This document shows positions 1 to 5,504 of a stretch of DNA of 5,504 bases, piece after piece. This stretch comes from Pseudomonadota bacterium (GTDB taxonomy: Bacteria > Pseudomonadota > Alphaproteobacteria > Rhizobiales > Xanthobacteraceae), in contig JAEWCJ010000110.1 in NCBI GenBank assembly GCA_023390695.1, forward strand, positions 1 to 5,504. Direction: 5' to 3'. The notes beneath the pieces are model-generated. The model saw only the letters and a program-made list of their open reading frames with translations, was not told the origin of the DNA and searched no databases. The position numbers and the translations under genes were made by a program. Each line of letters starts with the position of its first letter. Positions within the stretch are counted from its first letter, which is position 1.

Positions 1-813
1 TATGATCATGGTGCCGCGAAAGAGCTTGAAGGGGGTGGCGAGGATGAGCGTCGGCGCGCCGAGCCCGAAAGCCAGCGGCACGACGAGATACGGAAAATTC
101 CCGATATAGAAATCGGCGGCCGAAAACGCGCCGGTGCGAACGGCCTCCTGCCGGTTCGTGCGGAAGAAGAGGCGGAAGGTTCTGAAGATATTGCCGTGAG
201 GCCACAACAAGGCCTGATGCCGGACCAGACGCAGGATGCCGGAGGCGAGGATCACCGCCCACAGGAGATTGGCCAGAACCAGAAACCCAATGAGCGGCAG
301 GCCGAGCAGCATGGCGAGCATCATTGCGATATGGCCGATGCGGCGCACCGCCTCATGCGTCTCGAAGAAGATGTATTCGTCGACGGCGACGCTGACGAAG
401 CGCACCACGAACCAGACGAGGTTCAGGGAGACGAACATGAAGAACAGCGCGAACTCGACGGCGTGCAGAAGGGGCTGCGCGCGCGCGATCATGAAAACGA
501 AACAGAGCGCGGTTCCAAGCGCCACCGCGCTGGCATAGAAGCCGGTCACGACGGCAGATTGTGCAGCGACGGTGCGGTCCGTCCGGCCGGCAAGGAAGGC
601 CTCGCGCTGGCGCACGAACAGGATCCGGGTCAGGCCGAGATCCACCAGCCACAGCGACACGCCGAGCGTACCGACGAGAATGAACAGCGAAAAGCGTTCG
701 GGGTCCAGAATGCGTGCAAACACGAAGGTCTGGATCAAACCCGCGACCAGGGCGCTGCCGGCGGTTGCCGAGCGCAGGAAGAGATAGGGAAGGGACAGGA
801 AACGATCGCTCAT
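1..813 (-). CDS. Polysaccharide flippase-like (MOP/Wzx-type) membrane protein, partial (3' end outside window)
   Basis: An open frame runs from an ATG at 813 down to base 1 without a stop, giving 271 visible residues; the C-terminus lies beyond the left edge. The protein is strongly hydrophobic, with likely membrane segments near residues 16-34, 43-60, 87-110, 118-142, 162-196 and 240-258. The N-terminus reads SLPYLFLRSATAGSAL, followed by FARILDPERFSLF and WLVDLGL. This arrangement (Arg after the first helix start, an 'AR.L.P..F' loop, then a 'DLGL' turn) is typical of Wzx/MOP polysaccharide exporters, which move undecaprenyl-linked repeat units across the inner membrane. It is transcribed away from the glycosyltransferase at 1009. 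The start has no clear Shine-Dalgarno; GTG codons at 898-900 and 901-903 are in-frame alternatives but would add a polar, Arg-rich leader. The family call rests on topology and motif style, and only about the first half to two-thirds of a typical protein is visible. Confidence 0.78.
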   Translation of the reverse strand, partial: MSDRFLSLPYLFLRSATAGSALVAGLIQTFVFARILDPERFSLFILVGTLGVSLWLVDLGLTRILFVRQREAFLAGRTDRTVAAQSAVVTGFYASAVALGTALCFVFMIARAQPLLHAVEFALFFMFVSLNLVWFVVRFVSVAVDEYIFFETHEAVRRIGHIAMMLAMLLGLPLIGFLVLANLLWAVILASGILRLVRHQALLWPHGNIFRTFRLFFRTNRQEAVRTGAFSAADFYIGNFPYLVVPLAFGLGAPTLILATPFKLFRGTMII

Positions 814-1008
814 CTGGTCGGTCCGGGCGCTGGCCGTGCGGTGGCGGGCTGTCTGCCGGCGGACAGCGGGATTGGGGCACCAGGCGACAAGCCTGCGCAC
901 CACCTAAAACGGCAGGTCTGAAGAAATCGCTTAAGAGTTTCGGGGCGAAGTGTCTCATAGATCGTTTACCCGGAGCCCCTAACACTGGCCGCGGATCAGG
1001 AACCCAGC
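814..1008. promoter_or_regulatory. Divergent intergenic region between flippase and glycosyltransferase
   Basis: These 195 bases separate two divergently transcribed genes, so both promoters are expected here. The stretch around 904-970 is more AT-rich than its surroundings. A weak sigma70-like pair can be drawn on the plus strand (TTAAGA at 931-936 and TCATAG at 955-960, spacing 18), but neither box is close to consensus. A small inverted repeat, TTCG-GGG-CGAA, lies at 939-949, and GGGGC at 942-946 can pair with GCCCC at 975-979. No operator, riboswitch or other regulatory element is recognised with confidence. Confidence 0.4.
998..1001 (+). promoter_or_regulatory. Ribosome binding site of the glycosyltransferase
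   Basis: AGGA lies 7 bases before the ATG at 1009, within CAGGAA. It is the clearest Shine-Dalgarno in the window and supports that start. Confidence 0.65.
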
Positions 1009-1863
1009 ATGTCCGCGAGCGCCCACATCCCTGCCATCAGCGTTGTCGTTCCCTGCTACAACGGGGCGCGCTTCATTGACCAGCTCATGGCGACGCTGGC
1101 TGCTCAGACGTTCCGGGATTTCGAGACCATCATCGTCGACGATGGTTCCGGCGAGGAGACGCGGGCCAAGCTCGACAATCTCGGTCCGTCGATCCGCGTC
1201 ATCCATCAGGCCAATCAAGGCCCCGGCGCCGCCCGCAATACCGGCATCAAAGCCGCCCGCGCCGAGATCATCCTGGCGCTCGATTGCGACGACCAGCTCG
1301 ATCCGACCTATCTGGAGGAAACGGTTGCCGTCATGCAGGCCGCTCCGCCGGACGTCGGCTTTCTGTTCACGCACGAACGCTTGTCGGGATTGCGGCAGGG
1401 CGTGGAGCCGCGCTATTTCAAGCTGTTTGACCAGCTCTTCATCAATCGCGTTCCCTCCTGTCTGATGATCCGCAAGGAAGCCTGGCGCCGAACCGGCGGA
1501 TACGACGATGCGATGCGCGAGGGTTATGAGGATTGGGAATTCACCATCGCGATGGCCGCGGCCGGTTTTCGCTGCATCGAAATTCCCAAGCCTCTGTTCA
1601 CCTACCGCGTCAGCAACGAGGGCCTCTTGCTGCGGCAGTCGGCGAAAATGCATGCGGAATTGTGGGGGCGCATTCGCCGCAAGCATCGCGATCTGTACCG
1701 CCTTCCCACCCTGTTGCGCATGTGGTGGGAGACGCGCCATCAATCCGGCGAACTGCGCTTGATGCGTGCGCTGGCGCTGCTGACGGTCGCGAAGCTGTTG
1801 CCCGAACACTGGTTTAACGCCCTGATCCATCGGGTGCGGGCCATCAAGATGGCGCAGGCATAA
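1009..1863 (+). CDS. Family 2 glycosyltransferase (GT-A fold)
   Basis: A complete 284-residue protein. The N-terminus AISVVVPCYNGARFIDQ (9-25) and the strand ending VDDGS (43-47) form the nucleotide-sugar binding part of a GT2 domain. NQGPGAARNTGIKAARAE (69-86) is the classic following segment. LALDCDDQLDP (89-99) carries the metal-binding D-x-D (D92, D94, D95), and GYEDWEF (172-178) contains the ED motif with the likely catalytic base D175. It should transfer a sugar from an activated donor to a lipid-linked or growing glycan on the cytoplasmic face; donor and acceptor cannot be read from sequence. There is no membrane helix, but residues 221-284 are rich in Arg/Lys, Trp and Leu and may bind the membrane peripherally. 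A good ribosome site sets the ATG. It is the only plus-strand gene here, divergent from the flippase and convergent with the Wzy-like genes, so it is transcribed separately from the sugar-transferase operon. Confidence 0.93.
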   Translation: MSASAHIPAISVVVPCYNGARFIDQLMATLAAQTFRDFETIIVDDGSGEETRAKLDNLGPSIRVIHQANQGPGAARNTGIKAARAEIILALDCDDQLDPTYLEETVAVMQAAPPDVGFLFTHERLSGLRQGVEPRYFKLFDQLFINRVPSCLMIRKEAWRRTGGYDDAMREGYEDWEFTIAMAAAGFRCIEIPKPLFTYRVSNEGLLLRQSAKMHAELWGRIRRKHRDLYRLPTLLRMWWETRHQSGELRLMRALALLTVAKLLPEHWFNALIHRVRAIKMAQA

Positions 1864-1882
1864 CCCCGCGGGCTGCGCTATC
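1848..1882. terminator. Inverted repeat at the convergent junction, possible bidirectional terminator
   Basis: Bases 1848-1857 (GATGGCGCAG) pair with 1873-1882 (CTGCGCTATC) over 10 positions: nine Watson-Crick pairs and one G-T pair at 1851/1879. The 15-base loop contains the stop codon of the plus-strand glycosyltransferase and the palindrome CCCGCGGG (1865-1872). The repeat begins 5 bases after the stop of the minus-strand Wzy-like gene, as expected for a shared terminator between convergent genes. The wobble is G-U in the plus-strand RNA but an A-C mismatch in the minus-strand RNA, so the hairpin is stronger for the glycosyltransferase transcript. No T-tract follows on either strand, so this is not a canonical intrinsic terminator; RNA 3'-end protection is the alternative. 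Confidence 0.45.
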
Positions 1883-1887
1883 GTGAA

Positions 1888-3177
1888 TTAACGGACCGGC
1901 TGTGCTGCTGACGACGCAAGAAGCGGTGTGTTCTGCCGTTGCTGCCGCGCATGGTTGATGGTGGCCGCCGACAGGCCCCAGATCAGGCCCAGCAGCAGAT
2001 AATAATGCCGCCAATGGTCGGTATCCACGATCGCACTTTCCAGGCTGAGTCCGAAATAGGCGGCAAACGTGACGATCAGATAATCCTGCCACGGCGTGCG
2101 GATCATCGCCGCGCGTAACCCGATCGCAAGCGTCGTCAACACCATGGCGAGGTAGGTGATGCCGCCGATCCAGCCATGATTGAGCATGGTTCCGAGATAG
2201 GAATTGTGCGACACGAGTCCATATTGCACGGCGAAGACCCAGGGCCCCATGCCGTTCCAGTTATCCAGCATCTCTTCGATGCTGCGCTGCTGGATATTGA
2301 AGCGGCTGCCCTCCGTGCCGGTGTCGTAGGATTGCAGCAGGGTGGCGCGCTGCAGGAACATCTGCCGTACTTCGTCGATCGACACCAGAACCGTCACGAG
2401 CACGGCCAGAACTGCGACAGCGGCGAGACTCGACAGCACGATACGCTGGCGCGCTACGGGACTGGGACGCGTGATGAGCAACAGCAGGACCATCGTCGCC
2501 GCCGAGACGGCGAAGTGTCCCCAGGCGCCGCGCGAGAACGCGAGCAGGAGACCGAACAGAATGATGAAGCCGGAGACGACATAGCGCAATTTGAAGTTCC
2601 CGGCGAGAAAGCGCTCGCCGATCATCAGCAGCGGCAGGATCAGAAACGGACCGAAAATGTTGGGATCCTTGAAGGTGGAGACGGCGCGATTGTTCATCAT
2701 GAACATGTCGGCCCCGGGGAAGGCCTTGAAATAGCCGGCGATGCCCAGCAGTGCGGCGATCACGGCGGCCGGGATATAGGCTGCACGGAGAATGCGGAAG
2801 CGCCGCTCGCAATCCTCACTGAAGATGAAGGCGAAGATGATCCCGCTCAGGCCGAGATAGCCCGAGATCATCATGAACTTGACGCCGTCCTGGTAATCGA
2901 GGACCTGCATCAATGACATGAAACCGCCGATCTCGAAGATCGCCAGCATGATGACCAGCGGCATCACCTTGCAATCGATAGGCACGCGTGCCCACAGGCA
3001 GGCGACGCCGAGCAGCATGGCGAGGAATTCGTAGGGCGCTGGCTGCACGATGGTGAGAAAGCTCGACAGAATACAGATATACAGAAGCGCCTCGAGGATC
3101 TTGACCCCGAGCGGCTTCACATGGCCGAGCGCAAGGGACGCCGGCGCGGCAAACCGTGCATCGTCGAGCGTGATCAA
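1888..3177 (-). CDS. O-antigen ligase/polymerase-like membrane protein (Wzy/WaaL superfamily), copy 2
   Basis: A 429-residue polytopic membrane protein starting at a TTG (3177-3175) whose last two bases overlap the TGA stop of the upstream paralog. The frame is open further upstream, but the TTG is chosen because the resulting N-terminus ITLDDA matches copy 1 and a purine-rich GAGAGAGA precedes it. Hydrophobic helices span residues 27 to about 410. Family marks are STFKDPNIFGPFLI (167-180), AFSRGAW (213-219), QSYDTGTEGSRF (282-293) and SHNSYLG (323-329). H324 with G335 forms the H-X10-G motif described for WaaL ligases, and R277-X3-L281 fits the ligase R-X3-L motif. DTDHWRHYY (385-393) is shared with copy 1. 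The predicted role is joining undecaprenyl-linked glycans on the periplasmic side, either polymerising repeats or transferring chains to an acceptor; sequence alone cannot separate these. It is the last gene of the three-gene operon. Confidence 0.85.
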   Translation of the reverse strand: MITLDDARFAAPASLALGHVKPLGVKILEALLYICILSSFLTIVQPAPYEFLAMLLGVACLWARVPIDCKVMPLVIMLAIFEIGGFMSLMQVLDYQDGVKFMMISGYLGLSGIIFAFIFSEDCERRFRILRAAYIPAAVIAALLGIAGYFKAFPGADMFMMNNRAVSTFKDPNIFGPFLILPLLMIGERFLAGNFKLRYVVSGFIILFGLLLAFSRGAWGHFAVSAATMVLLLLITRPSPVARQRIVLSSLAAVAVLAVLVTVLVSIDEVRQMFLQRATLLQSYDTGTEGSRFNIQQRSIEEMLDNWNGMGPWVFAVQYGLVSHNSYLGTMLNHGWIGGITYLAMVLTTLAIGLRAAMIRTPWQDYLIVTFAAYFGLSLESAIVDTDHWRHYYLLLGLIWGLSAATINHARQQRQNTPLLASSAAQPVR

Positions 3178-3190
3178 TTGCGTCTCTCTC
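3159..3190 (-). promoter_or_regulatory. TTGA stop/start overlap and ribosome site of Wzy-like copy 2
   Basis: On the minus strand the TTG start (3177-3175) and the TGA stop of the upstream gene (3176-3174) share two bases, indicating translational coupling. A purine run, GAGAGAGA, lies at 3183-3190, five bases before the TTG, and can serve as ribosome site. Bases 3159-3178 match 4451-4470 at the start of copy 1 in 19 of 20 positions, the difference being a silent CTC/CTG change. Confidence 0.7.
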
Positions 3191-4469
3191 GGTCTTCGGC
3201 TGGACGAATGGCATTGCGTTGGCTGGCGGCGCTCGTTCCGCGCGAGTAGTTCATCGTGGCCACAGCCAGCCCCCAAATGATCCCCAGCAGCAGGAAAAAG
3301 TGGCGCCAATGATCGGTGTCGATGACAGCGCCTTCAGCGACGGCACCCAGAAATGTTGCCATGCCGACAATCAGGAAGGGTTGCCACGGCGTCGCGACAA
3401 GGACCGCGCGAAAGCCGATCCCCAATGTCAGCAGGATGAGCACGATATAGCTCACCCCGCCAAGCCAGCCGTAAACCAGAAATGCCTGCAGATAGACGTT
3501 GTGTTGCTGCAGGCCATAGATGCGGGAAAATTCAAACGGACCGAGACCGAAGGGATTCTGCAATACCTCGGTAAGAGCGAGGAACTGCAGGTAGAACCGC
3601 CCTTTGTCGGTGCCGGCATCATAGGATTGAAAGAGCTTGGCCCGCTCGCTGAACATCTCGCCGATCACTTCGAAGGAAAGCGCGAAGGTCAACAGGGCTG
3701 CAAACCCGACAAGCATGACGGTGACGATTGTGATCAGCCGGCCACGGGCACGCAGATCGGCGGCCGTCAGAAGCATGAGACCGACCATGGTGGCCACGGA
3801 CAATGTGAAATGAAACCACGCACCTCGTGAAAAGCTGAGGAACAGGCCGAGCAGCATGATCAGGAGCGTGAAGAGGGGAAGGAGTCTTATCCTGTCGCTC
3901 AGCAGGGTCTGCATCAGAATGAGGATCGGAAAGATCAGGAACGGGCCAAATACGTTCGGGTCCTTGAACGTTGATTGGGCGCGATCCATCGTCGCAAAGG
4001 CTTCGCGAGCGCCGGGAAACAGATCAAAATATCCAATGATGCCGATGATGGAGGCTACCAGTCCGGCGAGAATGTAGGCGGTCCGGAGGAGCGAAAGTCT
4101 CTGTGCGTCGCCTTGTGCGAACAGGCAGGCATAAATGACCGCCGTCATGGCGAGAAACAACGACACTGAAACGAACTGAAAGGTCTTGTCCTGGCCGAGC
4201 ACCGGAATGGCGGCGCCAAGCCCGCCCACATTCCAGAGAAGCAGCAAGACAATCAGAGAGAGCAGCTTCCTGTCGACGGTGACGCGCGCCGAAATACAGA
4301 GGAAACCAAGGATGGCGGCAGCCGCCTCGTAGGGCGACGGTTCAATGAAAACGAAGGGGCTGATCAGAATGACAAGAAAAAGCGCGCCGTTGACAAGGCT
4401 GTTGGCCACCGGCGTCTGGCGCGTGCCATAGACGGGCGGAACTGCAGCGGCATCGTCCAGCGTGATCAA
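3174..4469 (-). CDS. O-antigen ligase/polymerase-like membrane protein (Wzy/WaaL superfamily), copy 1
   Basis: A 431-residue polytopic membrane protein starting at a TTG (4469-4467) that overlaps the TGA stop of the sugar transferase. No in-frame ATG occurs before residue 108, and a later start would remove the first membrane segments, so TTG is the best start. Landmarks are STFKDPNVFGPFLI (166-179), SFSRGAW (212-218), QSYDAGTDKGRF (281-292), QHNVYLQ (322-328) and DTDHWRHFF (384-392). H323 and G334 form an H-X10-G motif. Where copy 2 has R-X3-L, this copy has R276-X3-F280. A charged tail (about 409-431) ends the protein. It is collinear with copy 2 and differs by only two residues in length, so the two arose by tandem duplication. 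In six sampled 60-base lines each, GC was about 55% here and about 61% in copy 2. The predicted role is polymerisation or ligation of lipid-linked glycans in the inner membrane, facing the periplasm. Confidence 0.86.
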   Translation of the reverse strand: MITLDDAAAVPPVYGTRQTPVANSLVNGALFLVILISPFVFIEPSPYEAAAAILGFLCISARVTVDRKLLSLIVLLLLWNVGGLGAAIPVLGQDKTFQFVSVSLFLAMTAVIYACLFAQGDAQRLSLLRTAYILAGLVASIIGIIGYFDLFPGAREAFATMDRAQSTFKDPNVFGPFLIFPILILMQTLLSDRIRLLPLFTLLIMLLGLFLSFSRGAWFHFTLSVATMVGLMLLTAADLRARGRLITIVTVMLVGFAALLTFALSFEVIGEMFSERAKLFQSYDAGTDKGRFYLQFLALTEVLQNPFGLGPFEFSRIYGLQQHNVYLQAFLVYGWLGGVSYIVLILLTLGIGFRAVLVATPWQPFLIVGMATFLGAVAEGAVIDTDHWRHFFLLLGIIWGLAVATMNYSRGTSAASQRNAIRPAEDRERRN

Positions 4470-4480
4470 TATGCATTCTC
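4451..4480 (-). promoter_or_regulatory. TTGA stop/start overlap and weak ribosome site of Wzy-like copy 1
   Basis: The TTG start (4469-4467) and the sugar-transferase TGA stop (4468-4466) overlap by two bases, the same arrangement as at 3174-3177. A weak GAGAA ribosome-site candidate lies at 4476-4480, six bases before the TTG. Translation of copy 1 therefore probably depends on ribosomes finishing the sugar transferase. Bases 4451-4470 are the other member of the 20-base near-repeat. Confidence 0.65.
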
Positions 4481-5504
4481 GGTTTTCATCAGGGCAAACG
4501 GCGTGATTGCCACGATGTACAGATCGAACAGAACCGACCAGTTCTCGATGTAGTAAAGGTCGTATTCGACGCGTTTCTGGATCTTGTCCTGGGTGTCGGT
4601 TTCACCGCGCCACCCGTTCACCTGTGCCCAGCCGGTGACGCCGGGTTTGACGCGGTGGCGGGCGAAATAGCCGTCCACGACCTCGTCATAGAGGCGCGCA
4701 GCAGCCTTGGCGTTCACGGCGTGCGGGCGCGGCCCGACCAGCGAGAGGTTGCCCTTGAACACGACGTTGAACAGTTGCGGCAATTCGTCGAGGCTCGCCT
4801 TGCGGATGAAGCGGCCGACGCGGGTGACCCGCGGATCGTCCTTGGTGACGAGTTTCGAGGCCGTCGCGTCGGAGGCTTCCACATACATGGAGCGGAACTT
4901 GTAGACCTCGATCAGGTCATTGTTGAAGCCGTAGCGCTTTTGCTTGAACAGGACGGGACCGCGGCTGTCGAGCTTGATGGCAAGGGCTACGACGGCCATG
5001 ACCGGCAGGGCCGCGAGCAGAACGAGGCCTCCGACGACCTTGTCGAAAAGCCATTTCATGACGACGTCCCAGTCCGCCATCGGGCGATCGAAGACGTCGA
5101 GGACCGGAACACTGCCGATATAGGAATAGGAGCGCGGGCGGAAGCGCAGCTTGTTCACATGCGCCGCGAGCCGGATATCGAGCGGCAGCACCCAGAGCTT
5201 CTTCAGCATCTGCAGAATGCGGGTTTCGGCCGTGATCGGCAGCGAGAAGATGACGAGATCGATGCGCGTGCGTCTGGCGAATTCGACGAAATCGTCGACA
5301 GTCCCGAGCTTCTCGAAACCGGCGCAACTGTTGGGTGAGCGTTCGTCATTGCGATCGTCGAATACGCCGACGATCTGGATGTCGCTGTCGTGCTGGTGAC
5401 GCAACGCCGAGATCAGATTGGCCCCGGGCTCGCCGCCGCCGACAATCACAGTCCGCCGCGTCAGGCGTCCGTCCTGCATCCAGCGGCGGACGATGGTGCA
5501 GAGG
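4466..5504 (-). CDS. Undecaprenyl-phosphate sugar-phosphate transferase (WcaJ/WbaP/ExoY-like), partial (5' end outside window)
   Basis: The frame enters at the right edge and ends with TGA at 4466, giving 345 full residues. Numbered from an internal Met at 5479, [15 protein letters not shown] (8-22) is the start of a Rossmann-like CoA-binding-type domain that extends to about 130. A membrane helix with a central proline (148-170, P159) follows, then the bacterial sugar transferase domain: LFKQKRYGF (177-185), VYKFRSM (192-198), [10 protein letters not shown] (229-238) with the catalytic D231-E232 pair, [10 protein letters not shown] (244-253), [15 protein letters not shown] (278-292) and [10 protein letters not shown] (306-315). 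The C-terminus NAY resembles the usual end of the family. The enzyme moves a hexose-1-phosphate from a UDP-sugar to undecaprenyl phosphate, committing to polysaccharide synthesis. Full-length relatives have an additional N-terminal membrane region, which explains why the Met at 5479 is internal. It is the first visible gene of the operon; its promoter is outside the window. Confidence 0.93.
   Translation of the reverse strand, partial: LCTIVRRWMQDGRLTRRTVIVGGGEPGANLISALRHQHDSDIQIVGVFDDRNDERSPNSCAGFEKLGTVDDFVEFARRTRIDLVIFSLPITAETRILQMLKKLWVLPLDIRLAAHVNKLRFRPRSYSYIGSVPVLDVFDRPMADWDVVMKWLFDKVVGGLVLLAALPVMAVVALAIKLDSRGPVLFKQKRYGFNNDLIEVYKFRSMYVEASDATASKLVTKDDPRVTRVGRFIRKASLDELPQLFNVVFKGNLSLVGPRPHAVNAKAAARLYDEVVDGYFARHRVKPGVTGWAQVNGWRGETDTQDKIQKRVEYDLYYIENWSVLFDLYIVAITPFALMKTENAY

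Noticed and set aside
898..903. GTG codons as an alternative start of the flippase
   Set aside because: They would add a polar Arg-rich leader of about 30 residues that is not typical of the family, and no ribosome site precedes them; the ATG at 813 is preferred, though it also lacks a clear one.
196..921. Long plus-strand open frame of 241 codons
   Set aside because: It is antisense to the flippase-like gene; its product is rich in Glu, Gln, His and Arg with no domain pattern, as expected for the complement of a hydrophobic GC-rich gene.
353..985. Minus-strand open frame of 210 codons with ATG at 985
   Set aside because: It overlaps the flippase in another frame and encodes an Arg/Pro-rich low-complexity product; the flippase frame has clear membrane helices.
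979..1830. Minus-strand open frame of 283 codons antisense to the glycosyltransferase
   Set aside because: The plus strand carries all GT2 motifs and a ribosome site; the antisense frame shows no family pattern.
2176..2916. Plus-strand open frame of 246 codons antisense to Wzy-like copy 2
   Set aside because: Highly charged, His/Glu/Gln-rich shadow of a membrane protein gene, without a recognisable domain.
3178..3309. 44-residue N-terminal extension of Wzy-like copy 2 to an upstream ATG at 3309
   Set aside because: It lies wholly within the coding end of copy 1, is polar and Arg/Ser-rich, and would break the match between the two N-termini at ITLDDA.
3219..3830. Plus-strand open frame of 203 codons antisense to Wzy-like copy 1
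   Set aside because: Same reasoning: a charged complement of a hydrophobic coding sequence.
4655..5338. Plus-strand open frame of 227 codons antisense to the sugar transferase
   Set aside because: The opposite strand encodes a well-conserved enzyme; this product has no recognisable pattern.
5477..5479. ATG at 5479 as the start of the sugar transferase
   Set aside because: The frame stays open to the window edge, the preceding residues continue the usual linker before the VIVGGGE motif, and relatives carry an N-terminal membrane region.

Overview
The window is part of a chromosomal surface-polysaccharide (exopolysaccharide, capsule or adhesin) locus of the Wzx/Wzy type. High GC, dense packing, start/stop overlaps and the protein families fit an alphaproteobacterium, probably Hyphomicrobiales/Rhizobiales-like. 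That placement is an inference from style, since no marker gene is present. No rRNA, tRNA, CRISPR array, insertion sequence or phage gene was seen.

Layout from left to right: (1) 1-813, minus strand: a flippase-like multi-pass membrane protein of the MOP/Wzx type, whose C-terminal part lies beyond the left edge. (2) 814-1008: a divergent intergenic region that should hold promoters for both flanking genes. (3) 1009-1863, plus strand: a complete family 2 glycosyltransferase. (4) 1864-1887: a 24-base convergent junction, spanned by a good inverted repeat that may terminate both transcripts. (5) 1888-3177 and 3174-4469, minus strand: two tandem paralogous O-antigen ligase/polymerase-like (Wzy/WaaL superfamily) membrane proteins. 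(6) 4466-5504, minus strand: a polyprenyl-phosphate sugar-phosphate transferase (WcaJ/WbaP/ExoY-like), whose N-terminus lies beyond the right edge.

The three right-hand genes form one operon read right to left (sugar transferase, Wzy-like copy 1, Wzy-like copy 2), and each junction is a TTGA start/stop overlap. Together the genes cover the main steps of a lipid-linked polysaccharide pathway. The sugar transferase would load the first sugar phosphate on undecaprenyl phosphate, the glycosyltransferase would add a sugar, the flippase would move the lipid-linked unit across the inner membrane, and one or both Wzy-like proteins would polymerise it or transfer it to an acceptor.

The most notable feature is the pair of adjacent Wzy-like paralogs. 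They have diverged along most of their length but keep a nearly identical 20-base translation-start segment with TTG starts, the same H-X10-G motif and a shared DTDHWRH motif near the C-terminus.
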